A stretch of DNA of 25,562 bases from NCBI GenBank assembly GCA_035628595.1, contig DASPJN010000128.1:1-25562 (forward strand), read 5' to 3'. This stretch comes from Chryseosolibacter sp035628595 (GTDB lineage: Bacteria > Bacteroidota > Bacteroidia > Cytophagales > Cyclobacteriaceae). Both the position numbers and the translations under genes were made by a program. How positions within the stretch are numbered: position 1 is the first letter of the stretch; every line of letters begins with the position of its first letter. This document shows, piece after piece, positions 1-7,469 of this stretch. The notes under the pieces were generated by a model, which did not search any database, was not told the origin of the DNA, and saw only the letters and a list, made by a program, of their open reading frames with translations.

Positions 1-2
1 TC

Positions 3-2060
3 ACGGTGAACAACTGGGCGACATTGATTTCTGCGGGACCAGCAAATGAGTCAGGACAAACCGTTTCATTTAATGTTTCCAACGATAATAATTCGTTGTT
101 CACAGTACAGCCTTCGATTTCAGCTACTGGAACGCTCACATATACGATTGCGAATAGTGTCACCGGGTCAGCTACTGTAACAGTGTCGATCTCAGATGAT
201 GGCGGAACAGCGAATGGCGGAGTAGATATCTCGGGAACGCAAACATTCACGATCAATGTTTCTTCGACGCCGGTTGCGCCTGTCGCGAATGCAGATTCGC
301 CAACAGGAACAGAAGACACATCGCTCACATACGATGTGCTTGCTAACGACACAGACGGAACTTCTGCAATCGATCCGGCAACTGTCGATCTTGATCCTGC
401 CACTCCGGGAATTCAATCAACAGTAACCACCGATGAAGGGACGTGGTTAGTTGTGAATGGAGAAATCACTTTTGCGCCAGCGTCGAACTTCAATGGCACG
501 GCAATAATCTCATACACCGTCTCTGATACCAATGGTCTGACATCAAATGCTGTGACAATTTCCGCCGTTATCGATGCTGTCAACGATCCTCCTGTCATAG
601 CAGACAAAACAATAACGACTACGATCAATACCATTTATAGTGGCTCAGTCCTTACAAGTGATGACATCGATCCTGATGGCTCGCCTCTTGTGGTTTCAAC
701 AACGCCGGTCTCCGGGCCTTCAAATGGATCGATCATAATAAACGCGGATGGTACTTTCACCTACACCCCGAATCCCGGATTCACTGGGACGGATGTAATC
801 ACAATAGAGATTTGCGATACGGGGTTGCCGCTACCTGCAACGTGTGTAACGCGAACCATCACGATCAACGTCGTTGATGAAAGCAATGGCCCGCCGGTTG
901 TTGAAAATCAAAATGTCGACCTGAATGAGAATTCTCCAAATGGAACCGAAGTACTGACGGTGTCAGCATCTGATGCCGACAATGACGCGCTCGCGTTTGC
1001 AATCACGGATGGGGATGATAACGGCTTCTTTGAAATCGATCCTAACACAGGTGTTATCACGATTTTGAATAATGAAGGAATCGACTTTGAGACGAATACT
1101 TCTTTCGTTCTTACGATCTCAGTTACTGATGAGTACGGCAACGTAACAACTGCTGCGATAACGATCACTATTATCAACAGCGATGCCGAAGATACCGATG
1201 ACGACGGTATTAGCGACACCATCGAAAAAGGATCTGATCCTGGAAATCCTGTCGATACAGATGAAGATGGGGTACCTGATTTTAAGGATAAAGATTCTGA
1301 CAACGATGGTTTGCCTGATTCGGATGAAACAACAACCGACTCCGATGGTGACGGTATCTCAGATTTCCGTGACACGGATTCTGACAACGATGGTGTAGCG
1401 GATGCGGTTGAAAGTGGCGGCAATGAGCCTACCGGTAATGACGCAGATCATGATGGTATTGATGATGCGTTTGATGCCGATCAGGGTAATCAACCAACCA
1501 GTGAGCCAATTGATACCGATGATGACGACATTCCGGATCACCTCGACACAGACGATGATAATGATGGCGTGAGCACGACCGAGGAGTTGTCTCACGGCGA
1601 CAATGTCACCGACCACGATGACGACCAGATCGCCGACTACCTCGACTCTGATGATGACAACGATGGTATACCGACAAATGAAGAAGACCGTAATGAAGAT
1701 GGAAATTTCTTTAACGATGACTGCGACGGCGATACCGTACCAGATTTCATAGATGCAGATCAGTGTAAAGTAAAACCTGGTAAAGGCTTTTCACCGAATG
1801 GAGATGGTCAAAATGATACCTGGATAATCGACAATATCGAAGAGTATCCAAATAATTCCGTAAAAGTGTTTAACCGATGGGGTAATATCATCTATGAAGT
1901 AAGATCATATAATAATGATGATAGGGCATGGGGCGGAGAGTCAGACGGTAAGTGGACGCTGTCGGAATCGGTGAAGGTTCCCGATGGTACTTACTTCTAT
2001 GCGATCGATCTGGGTGACGGCTCAAAAACAATCGGAGGTTTCATTGTCCTTAAGCGATAA
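3..2060 (+). CDS. T9SS type B sorted surface protein (5' truncated)
   Basis: This is the C-terminal part of a large secreted, probably cell-surface adhesin-like protein. The frame is open to the left edge, so the true start lies outside; the GTG at position 6 is an internal codon. Counting from that GTG, residues about 90-290 hold two bacterial Ig/cadherin-like modules (an Asp/Asn-rich motif like VLANDTDG is visible). Residues about 300-390 form a cadherin-like repeat with a DADNDAL-type calcium motif. Residues about 393-585 are an acidic run of roughly ten thrombospondin type 3 repeats (DxDxDGxxD), expected to bind calcium. From about residue 588 it ends in the gliding-motility-associated or type B T9SS sorting domain, shown by FSPNGDGQND, VKVFNRWGNIIYE, DGTYFYAIDLG and a final GGFIVLKR. 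The family is exported by the type IX system. The PorP/SprF-like gene directly downstream fits the known need of type B cargo for an SprF-like partner. The ligand is unknown. Confidence 0.9.
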   Translation, partial: TVNNWATLISAGPANESGQTVSFNVSNDNNSLFTVQPSISATGTLTYTIANSVTGSATVTVSISDDGGTANGGVDISGTQTFTINVSSTPVAPVANADSPTGTEDTSLTYDVLANDTDGTSAIDPATVDLDPATPGIQSTVTTDEGTWLVVNGEITFAPASNFNGTAIISYTVSDTNGLTSNAVTISAVIDAVNDPPVIADKTITTTINTIYSGSVLTSDDIDPDGSPLVVSTTPVSGPSNGSIIINADGTFTYTPNPGFTGTDVITIEICDTGLPLPATCVTRTITINVVDESNGPPVVENQNVDLNENSPNGTEVLTVSASDADNDALAFAITDGDDNGFFEIDPNTGVITILNNEGIDFETNTSFVLTISVTDEYGNVTTAAITITIINSDAEDTDDDGISDTIEKGSDPGNPVDTDEDGVPDFKDKDSDNDGLPDSDETTTDSDGDGISDFRDTDSDNDGVADAVESGGNEPTGNDADHDGIDDAFDADQGNQPTSEPIDTDDDDIPDHLDTDDDNDGVSTTEELSHGDNVTDHDDDQIADYLDSDDDNDGIPTNEEDRNEDGNFFNDDCDGDTVPDFIDADQCKVKPGKGFSPNGDGQNDTWIIDNIEEYPNNSVKVFNRWGNIIYEVRSYNNDDRAWGGESDGKWTLSESVKVPDGTYFYAIDLGDGSKTIGGFIVLKR

Positions 2061-2064
2061 TATT

Positions 2065-2982
2065 ATGAAGCATTTTAAAATAATTACATTGACCACCGCA
2101 CTACTGGCTTCGGGGTCGATGCTGCATGCGCAGCAGCAGATAATGTTTACACAGTACATGTTCAATACGTTGGCGATCAATCCGGCATACGCGGGCTCAC
2201 ACGAAACTTTTAGCGCAACGGCGCTGCTACGTGAACAGTGGAGCGGCCTGGATGGCGCGCCGAGCACCCAAACATTTTCTGCGCATGCACCCATTCGCGA
2301 TCAGAAGATGGGCCTTGGCTTTGTGCTTCTGCATGATAAGATCGGCGTCACAAATCAAACCGGTGCGTATTTCTCTTATGCTTATAAAATCGAATTTCAG
2401 AATCAGGCGAAATTGTCCTTCGGTTTACAGGGTGGTTTCACAAACTTCAGTGCGAAGTTTAGTGAAGTCTCAGCAACCGATCCTTCCTTCGTTGGAAACG
2501 ATGTGATCGAATGGCAACCCAATGCCGGGGCAGGTCTGTTCTACAGCACCGACCGATTTTATGCAGGACTATCTGTGCCGCAGCTGATCGAAACGGAGTT
2601 TGATAAATCCAACAGCGACTCTGATTCGCGTCTGGTGCGACACTATTTTATCTCATCAGGATATGTTTTCGATCTCAATCCAGAACTGAAACTGAAGCCA
2701 AACGTACTCGTGAAATATGTAAAGGGTGCGCCTTTGCAGGTGGATCTCAACGCGAATCTGCTGATCAAGGAAATAGTTTGGGTGGGAGTCTCATGGAGAT
2801 CATTCGATTCCATGGATGCTCTTTTCCAGTTACAGGTATCACCGCGACTTCAACTCGGATACGCTTATGATTTCGCTACACAAAGTGATCTGCGACGTGT
2901 AAACTCCGGATCACATGAGTTCATGCTGAACTACCGAATTCCGAATGCGCATGATCGGGTTGTTACGCCACGTTACTTTTAG
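2065..2982 (+). CDS. PorP/SprF family type IX secretion outer-membrane protein
   Basis: A 305-residue outer-membrane protein of the PorP/SprF family, which anchors or exports T9SS substrates, especially type B cargo such as SprB. The start is the ATG at 2065, four bases after the adhesin stop. An upstream in-frame start at 1984 would overlap the adhesin and put an unlikely sequence before the signal peptide. Residues 1-22 form a signal peptide (hydrophobic core, then MLHA before QQQ). Next comes the family's hallmark opening, MFTQYMFNTLAINPAYAGS, followed by alternating hydrophobic segments typical of a beta-barrel (for example KLSFGLQGGFTNFSAKF and YVFDLNPELKLKPNVLVKY). The length matches the family, which is about 300-340 aa. 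It is very probably co-transcribed with the adhesin before it and the OmpA gene 12 bases after it. The paralog type (PorP itself or an SprF-like satellite) cannot be settled; the context favours the satellite. Confidence 0.93.
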   Translation: MKHFKIITLTTALLASGSMLHAQQQIMFTQYMFNTLAINPAYAGSHETFSATALLREQWSGLDGAPSTQTFSAHAPIRDQKMGLGFVLLHDKIGVTNQTGAYFSYAYKIEFQNQAKLSFGLQGGFTNFSAKFSEVSATDPSFVGNDVIEWQPNAGAGLFYSTDRFYAGLSVPQLIETEFDKSNSDSDSRLVRHYFISSGYVFDLNPELKLKPNVLVKYVKGAPLQVDLNANLLIKEIVWVGVSWRSFDSMDALFQLQVSPRLQLGYAYDFATQSDLRRVNSGSHEFMLNYRIPNAHDRVVTPRYF

Positions 2983-2994
2983 ACTGCCATTGCC

Positions 2995-5373
2995 ATGAAT
3001 CGAATATACCTCATCTTATTTCTCCTTGTTGCATGCATGGTCTACAACAAAAGTTATGCACAGCAATCACAAAAAGATTTTAATCGGGCGAAAGCGCTTT
3101 TCGACAAACTTGCTTTTGCTGACGCTATTATTGCTTTTCATGAAGTAATCTTAAAAGACTCGACAGCGTTTGAAGCGAAAGGTAGATTAGCCGATTGCTA
3201 CCGTCTTACGGGAAACTACGAGCAGGCTGAGAAGTGGTATGCGAGTATCGTCGATGATAGTCGCGCGAGCGAGTCAGATCGTTTCCATTATGGACAGATG
3301 CTGATGAACAATGGAAAGTATGAAGAGGCAAAAAAGTGGTTGAACATTGCCGGAGAGGAACGTCCTTCGGATGAACGCATCGGGAATTATCTGAAATCGA
3401 TCAACGACCTCGATCGCTTTTTCATGGATAGCGTTAGCTATACACTGCAGAGCTTTCCGGCAAACGGAAGTGGAAATGATTTCTGCGCTGCGTTTTACAA
3501 TGACGGAATTGTTTTCACTGCATCAAGAAAGACCAATCAACAATCAGAGAGACACGCGTGGACTGGAGAGTCATTTACGGAGTTGTATTTTACGGATTCC
3601 GCATTCAGAACAAGCGAGTTCGCGTCTGAAATTCGTTCACGGTTAAATAACGGCCCCGCTTCATTCACTAACAATGAAATGTTTACAACGATCAATGTTG
3701 CGAAGCTTAAAAACACAAAGAAGGACATGTACAAGCTCCACATCGTTTCTTCAAAGTTTGACGGACGGAAATGGTCGAAAACGATCCCCTTTCCTTTTAA
3801 CAGCCTCGAATACAATGTCGCGCATCCGGCTATTACTTCCGATGGTAACAGATTATATTTTTCCTCGGACATGCCAGGAGGTGAAGGCGGCATGGACCTG
3901 TATTATTGTGATCGCGAAGGCGAAACGTGGAGCAAACCTGTTAGTCTCGGAAATCATATCAACACGCCGGGCAATGAGCTGTTTCCATTCGCGACAGACA
4001 ACGGAACAGTATACTTTTCGAGTAACGGATTGGAAGGACTTGGCGGACTTGATATCTATGTCACAAGTCTGCAAGAAAATGTATGGACGCTACCGGCTGC
4101 AATCAGTTTTCCCGTGAATACACCTTCAGATGATTTTGGATTTATCATCAACACGGAAAAAACGCGAGGATACTTTTCGTCGAACAGACCCGGCGGAAAA
4201 GGCGGGGATGATATCTATGGATTCATCTTCACACCTTCAGTGCTGGAAGGCATCGTTCTTAACAAGGATATGAACGCAAATCTTGCTGTGGCGACAGTGG
4301 CGATAAAGGATAATGCAACGGGCAAGACAACGGAAATAATCAGCGACGAAAACGGAATCTTCAGAACGAATGTTTCGCCTTGCCGTGACTATGAAATTAT
4401 TGCAACGCATGCCGAATATGAGAACGCGTCCAGCATTCAATTCAAGAGTTCGTGTACGACTGCGGGAATGCAAGCAGTTGAAGTTCCGTTTCATAATCCA
4501 TTGCTCACAGTTCAAACAGTAAATAAATTCACGGGTGAGGTAATCGACGCGAGTGTCGTGGTTCGTGAATCAGAGAGCGGTAATGTGATCGCGACTGGTA
4601 AGTCGAGTGAGTTGAAAGTGCGTGTGCTTCCCTGCGTCGAATACATCGTCATCGCATCAAAGGAAAAGATGCCGGAAGTGAAGACATATTTCAAGACGCC
4701 ATGCATTGTGCGTGACGAAGTAGTGAAGCTCGCTATGGGCACTCCCCCCGCAGATCCAACGTTCATTGGTGGCATTGTCTATGACCAGGAGAGTAAGAGG
4801 ACGCTCGATAGCACAGTTGTTGTAATTTACGACAACTCTAATAAGGCACTTGCCAGTATAAGCTCTGCTTCAGATGGTACATTCGCTATAACTGGTTTCA
4901 AGAACGTCGGCCGCCTCGTGTTTTTCCGCAATGGTTATTTTTCGGTTACGAAAATATTCTCGTCAGAACCGGATAAGAAAAAAATTATCGCTGAGCTCCC
5001 GCGACTTCAGCTGGACAGGATCATCCAACTGGAAGGCATCTATTATGACGTGGGCAAATTCAACATTCGCCCGGACGCCGCACGTGTGCTTGACGACCTT
5101 GTTGAAGTCCTGAAAGAAAATCCTTCTCTGGAAATCGAGTTATCGGCTCATACGGACGCACGCGGGAAAGATCAATCCAACCTTGATCTATCGGACAAGC
5201 GTGCAAAGGCAGCTGCGGCATATATCATCAACAAGGGGATCGCCGAGAGCCGCATCATTGGAAGAGGTTACGGAGAAACGCAGCTGAAGAATAGCTGCGG
5301 AAATGGCGTGAAATGTTCCGAAAAACAGCACCAGGATAACAGGCGAACTGAAGTGAAGGTGACAGGGTATTGA
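2995..5373 (+). CDS. PorE-like OmpA family protein (TPR, PD40 propeller, CRD, OmpA)
   Basis: A 792-residue envelope protein with the domain order described for PorE of the type IX system. There is an N-terminal TPR-like helical region (about 25-115). A PD40/WD40-like propeller has repeats such as RLYFSSDMPGGEGGMDLYY, TVYFSSNGLEGLGGLDIYV and RGYFSSNRPGGKGGDDIYG (about 275-412). Carboxypeptidase-regulatory-like beta modules follow (about 415-665). The C-terminal OmpA peptidoglycan-binding domain (about 678-792) shows YYDVGKFNIRPDA, AHTDARG, RAKAAAAYI and a final RRTEVKV. The export signal is ambiguous: LVAC at residues 11-14 is a good lipobox, while SYA before QQ at residue 22 fits signal peptidase I. 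The likely role is to tether the neighbouring secretion complex to the cell wall. Nearly all Bacteroidota PorP/SprF satellites have such a partner. It closes the three-gene cassette. Confidence 0.92.
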   Translation: MNRIYLILFLLVACMVYNKSYAQQSQKDFNRAKALFDKLAFADAIIAFHEVILKDSTAFEAKGRLADCYRLTGNYEQAEKWYASIVDDSRASESDRFHYGQMLMNNGKYEEAKKWLNIAGEERPSDERIGNYLKSINDLDRFFMDSVSYTLQSFPANGSGNDFCAAFYNDGIVFTASRKTNQQSERHAWTGESFTELYFTDSAFRTSEFASEIRSRLNNGPASFTNNEMFTTINVAKLKNTKKDMYKLHIVSSKFDGRKWSKTIPFPFNSLEYNVAHPAITSDGNRLYFSSDMPGGEGGMDLYYCDREGETWSKPVSLGNHINTPGNELFPFATDNGTVYFSSNGLEGLGGLDIYVTSLQENVWTLPAAISFPVNTPSDDFGFIINTEKTRGYFSSNRPGGKGGDDIYGFIFTPSVLEGIVLNKDMNANLAVATVAIKDNATGKTTEIISDENGIFRTNVSPCRDYEIIATHAEYENASSIQFKSSCTTAGMQAVEVPFHNPLLTVQTVNKFTGEVIDASVVVRESESGNVIATGKSSELKVRVLPCVEYIVIASKEKMPEVKTYFKTPCIVRDEVVKLAMGTPPADPTFIGGIVYDQESKRTLDSTVVVIYDNSNKALASISSASDGTFAITGFKNVGRLVFFRNGYFSVTKIFSSEPDKKKIIAELPRLQLDRIIQLEGIYYDVGKFNIRPDAARVLDDLVEVLKENPSLEIELSAHTDARGKDQSNLDLSDKRAKAAAAYIINKGIAESRIIGRGYGETQLKNSCGNGVKCSEKQHQDNRRTEVKVTGY

Positions 5374-5516
5374 CCTCATACTGCCAAACGTTGTCAATTC
5401 CTTCCAATAGGTTCTTTTTCGGTGGCTCGCTACTTGCTTAATGGTCACCTCCGAAAACCTTTATCGTAATATTACGTTATTGCAATGGAGTGTTATCTCA
5501 CCAGGTAATGAAGCTA

Positions 5517-6002
5517 ATGATCAGATTATTTGAAGCCGATGATTGGGCCGCTGTTGCCGATATATACCATCAGGGACTTGAAACGCGAAATGCAACTTTT
5601 GAAACCGATGTTCCTGTGTTTGAGTCTTTCTTAAAGAAGTTTCATGCTAATATGCTTTGGGTGGCAATGATCAATGACACAGTTGTTGGTTGGGCGGGCC
5701 TGCAGCCCGTTTCCGCCCGCAAGGTGTACGAAGGTGTTGCCGAGGTTACTGTTTACATCGACTCGAGACATGTGGGAAAAAAGATCGGGTCATCGCTCAT
5801 GGCGCATTTGATTTTGCAAAGCGAACAAGCCGGCATCTGGACGTTGTTTGCCTCTGTTTTTCCGGAAAATGCAGCCAGTATTCACCTGCATCGGTCGGCG
5901 GGCTTTCGTGAAATCGGCTATCGGGAGAAGATCGCGCAGCTGGATGGCAAATGGCGCGACACGTTGTTGTTTGAAAGAAGAAGTAGAACCGTTGGAATAT
6001 AA
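5517..6002 (+). CDS. GNAT N-acetyltransferase, phosphinothricin acetyltransferase type
   Basis: A cytoplasmic acetyl-CoA-dependent N-acyltransferase of 161 residues, close to the usual PAT/Bar size. The chosen ATG gives MIRLFEADDW, which aligns with the normal family start (MIR.A...D). An ATG at 5508 and a GTG at 5490 are in frame and cannot be excluded. Diagnostic stretches are EVTVYIDSRHVGKKIG (acetyl-CoA-binding motif A), then ASVFPENAASIHLHRSAGFREIG and LDGKWRDTLLFE. In the usual Q/R-x-x-G-x-G/A motif the last Gly/Ala is replaced by Lys (RHVGKK), with a Gly two residues later. The natural substrate is unknown: such proteins acetylate phosphinothricin, methionine sulfoximine or unrelated amines. 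The SigZ-like gene begins 12 bases downstream, so the two may be co-transcribed. Confidence 0.88.
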   Translation: MIRLFEADDWAAVADIYHQGLETRNATFETDVPVFESFLKKFHANMLWVAMINDTVVGWAGLQPVSARKVYEGVAEVTVYIDSRHVGKKIGSSLMAHLILQSEQAGIWTLFASVFPENAASIHLHRSAGFREIGYREKIAQLDGKWRDTLLFERRSRTVGI

Positions 6003-6014
6003 GATTCTGAAAGG

Positions 6015-6548
6015 ATGTCAGAAGTAACCACACTCAACTGGAAAACAGTACAGGATGAACTTAAGGGATTCGTATACAAGCGCGTTAAAGACAAAGCCCT
6101 TACTGAGGATATTGTACACGATGTATTCTTGAAAGTCCAAACTAAAATCCAACAGCTGAAGGAATCCGAAAAGATTTTCGGGTGGATTTACCAGATCACG
6201 CGAAATACCATTACTGATTACTACAGGAACAAATCAAAAACGATTAATCCAAAAGAAATTGACTGGGAGTCGAATGCGCCTAACTTCAATGATTGCGTAT
6301 CTGGGGTTATCGCAGAATTGATTCCAACGCTCCCGGATAAATATCGAATTCCATTGGAAATGACAGAGCTCCAGAATATGTCGCAGATCGAAGTTGCTGA
6401 GAAACTTATGCTTTCGTATTCAGCGGCCAAAAGCCGGGTGCAAAGGGCGCGAACGATGCTCAAAGAGAAAATAGATGAAGCCCTTGTCGTGAAGACAGAT
6501 GGTTACGGAAACGTCATCCTTTGTAAAAGCCGCCAGTCTGCTTGCTAG
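6015..6548 (+). CDS. sigZ: SigZ-like ECF RNA polymerase sigma factor (paralog 1)
   Basis: A 177-residue ECF sigma factor. Region 2 (about residues 14-80) contains EDIVHDVFLKVQ and FGWIYQITRNTITDYYR. Region 4 (about 105-155) contains LPDKYRIPLEMTEL, the helix-turn-helix MSQIEVAEKLMLSYSAAKSRVQRAR, and LKEKI. Wording such as WIYQITRNTI.DYYR and the short tail with DGYGNVI place it in the SigZ group. The tail carries only two cysteines (C170 and C177). Where paralog 2 at 6909-7469 has Cys-Cys, this one has Val-Val. No anti-sigma gene is adjacent. It follows the GNAT gene by 12 bases and converges on the Cys-pair peptide gene, with a hairpin between them. I see no copy of the TGCATC-N15-CGTCT motif upstream. 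The SigZ assignment rests on family resemblance from memory. Confidence 0.85.
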   Translation: MSEVTTLNWKTVQDELKGFVYKRVKDKALTEDIVHDVFLKVQTKIQQLKESEKIFGWIYQITRNTITDYYRNKSKTINPKEIDWESNAPNFNDCVSGVIAELIPTLPDKYRIPLEMTELQNMSQIEVAEKLMLSYSAAKSRVQRARTMLKEKIDEALVVKTDGYGNVILCKSRQSAC

Positions 6549-6596
6549 GCCCTCATAAAAAATATATTTGATAACGGTGTGCTACATCTGATTGTA

Positions 6597-6624
6597 CAGA
6601 CGCAGGATATCCTGCGTCTGTTTT
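6597..6624 (+). terminator. Intrinsic terminator after sigZ paralog 1
   Basis: A perfect inverted repeat with 10-base arms (CAGACGCAGG and CCTGCGTCTG) around an ATAT loop, followed directly by TTTT. It lies 48 bases past the sigma-factor stop and 18 bases past the end of the convergent Cys-pair peptide gene. On the minus strand the hairpin is not followed by a T-run, so it serves mainly the plus-strand transcript, though the stem could also stabilise the convergent one. Confidence 0.75.
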
Positions 6625-6638
6625 GTAATGGCGTGATC

Positions 6639-6845
6639 TTATTTGTTGCAACATGCTGAGCCATCTTCTGGCTGCGCGCAACACGCGCCCCCATTGTCCT
6701 GCGGCGTTTCACTCGGCGTGCAGCAGGCTGAAGCGCTGGTATCTTTTGGCGTGCAACAACCGGAGGCTGCAGGAGCAGCGTCCTTTTTTTCGTTTGTGAT
6801 TTTTGCTTTTTCTACGATGGGTAGTTCTAAAGTATTTGTCTTCAT
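6639..6845 (-). CDS. Small Cys-pair peptide (four CysCys motifs), putative metal or metalloid chelator
   Basis: A 68-residue cytosolic peptide with no signal sequence. The first about 27 residues are ordinary and Lys-rich (LPIVEKAKITNEKKD). The rest is Ala/Ser/Pro/Gly-rich with four vicinal Cys pairs at residues 30-31, 41-42, 55-56 and 65-66 (GCCTP, ACCTP, ACCAQ, ACCNK). All eight cysteines are paired, and there are no aromatic or hydrophobic core residues in that half, so it is probably disordered until it binds something. I do not recognise a named family. Vicinal thiols are typical ligands for As(III), Hg(II) or Cu(I), so metallothionein-like chelation is an inference. It is the last gene of the minus-strand operon and has its own promoter-like motif (6867-6895) and a 5'-leader hairpin (6848-6867). 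The oxidoreductase at the head of the operon ends in similar A-A-C-C-G pairs. Confidence 0.75.
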   Translation of the reverse strand: MKTNTLELPIVEKAKITNEKKDAAPAASGCCTPKDTSASACCTPSETPQDNGGACCAQPEDGSACCNK

Positions 6846-6847
6846 AA

Positions 6848-6867
6848 ATAAGTGTTTTTACACTTAT
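6848..6867 (-). promoter_or_regulatory. Leader hairpin or operator palindrome before the Cys-pair peptide start
   Basis: A perfect 8-base inverted repeat (ATAAGTGT and ACACTTAT) around four T's on the plus strand, ending two bases before the start codon of the peptide gene on the minus strand. If transcription starts just below the promoter-like CGTCT at 6870-6874, about six base pairs of this stem would sit in a very short leader next to the AUG. It could mask translation initiation, or act on DNA as a dyad operator. Only the symmetry is seen; the function is inferred. Confidence 0.4.
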
Positions 6868-6895
6868 ATAGACGAGGTGCCTGGTGAATGATGCA
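6867..6895 (-). promoter_or_regulatory. Putative SigZ-type ECF promoter for the Cys-pair peptide
   Basis: Read on the minus strand this is TGCATC, 15 bases, then CGTCTATA. The same hexamer, spacer length and -10-like element (CGTCTGTA) occur upstream of the operon's first gene at 9961-9989. A CGTC-type -10 with about 15-16 bases to the -35 is characteristic of many ECF sigma factors. The element lies about 22 bases before the start codon. The assignment to the operon's own sigma factor is inferred. Confidence 0.55.
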
Positions 6896-6908
6896 ACGCA
6901 AGAAAGAA

Positions 6909-7469
6909 TTAATTGTCACAAGAATTGCACGACCCGACATTTCGGATTTTGAACTCGACAATATTTCCGCGCGCGTCTTGCTGTATATGGCAACAGTTGG
7001 AATACAATTGCTTCAGACGTTCGCGGCCGCGTTGCACGCGTGATCGCAACGAAGGATATGGGATGTCGTATTTTTCAGCGAGCTCTTTCTGGCTGATCCC
7101 GTGGATTTCAGAATCGATTAGCGTCTGACGGTAGGGCTCTGGCAGAAGGTTGATCATGTTATGCATGCAGCCGTCCAACCCGGTTGCAGCGCGAGCATCT
7201 TCGTTCAACAGACTTTGTTCAAAAGTTTCATCTAATGTTATCGCCTTGCTTTTTGAACGATGACGATAATAGTCGATGATGGCATTGCGTGTGATCGCAT
7301 AGATCCAGCTTTTCAATTTCTCCGATTCTGACAACCGATCAATGTTCAAGGATATCCTGATAAAAACATTTTGAAGGATATCTTCCGCGTCTTCTTTTAT
7401 CGTGATCTTACTGCGGATAAATGAAAGCAAAGAATGATGAAACGTCTGATAAACACTTTCTACCTCCAT
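6909..7469 (-). CDS. sigZ: SigZ-like ECF sigma factor with Cys-rich C-terminal tail (paralog 2)
   Basis: A 186-residue ECF sigma factor. Region 2 shows EDAEDILQNVFIRIS and LKSWIYAITRNAIIDYYRHRSKS. Region 4 shows LPEPYRQTLIDSEIHGISQKELAEKYDIPYPSLRSRVQRGRERLK. After region 4 a tail of about 30 residues carries Cys-Cys (159-160), the DARGNIVEF motif (165-173) and Cys-x-x-Cys (181-184), which would make a four-thiol metal site. No anti-sigma gene is nearby, and this factor sits inside the operon it may control. CorE-type ECF factors are the precedent for a sigma factor that senses metal through its own C-terminal cysteines. The gene overlaps the end of the MFS gene by 10 bases (shared ATGGAGGTAG), so the two are translationally coupled. 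It is followed after 63 bases by the Cys-pair peptide gene. Confidence 0.88.
   Translation of the reverse strand: MEVESVYQTFHHSLLSFIRSKITIKEDAEDILQNVFIRISLNIDRLSESEKLKSWIYAITRNAIIDYYRHRSKSKAITLDETFEQSLLNEDARAATGLDGCMHNMINLLPEPYRQTLIDSEIHGISQKELAEKYDIPYPSLRSRVQRGRERLKQLYSNCCHIQQDARGNIVEFKIRNVGSCNSCDN

Noticed and set aside
908..1423. A 171-codon open frame on the minus strand opposite the calcium-binding repeats.
   Set aside because: Its Ser/Val/Pro-rich product is the mirror of the repetitive Asp/Gly/Asn codons of the real gene and has no family features.
5409..5463. Imperfect hairpin after the OmpA gene (AGGTT...TTTCGG with CCGAAAACCT).
   Set aside because: Bulged stem, long loop and no proper T-run; not a convincing terminator.
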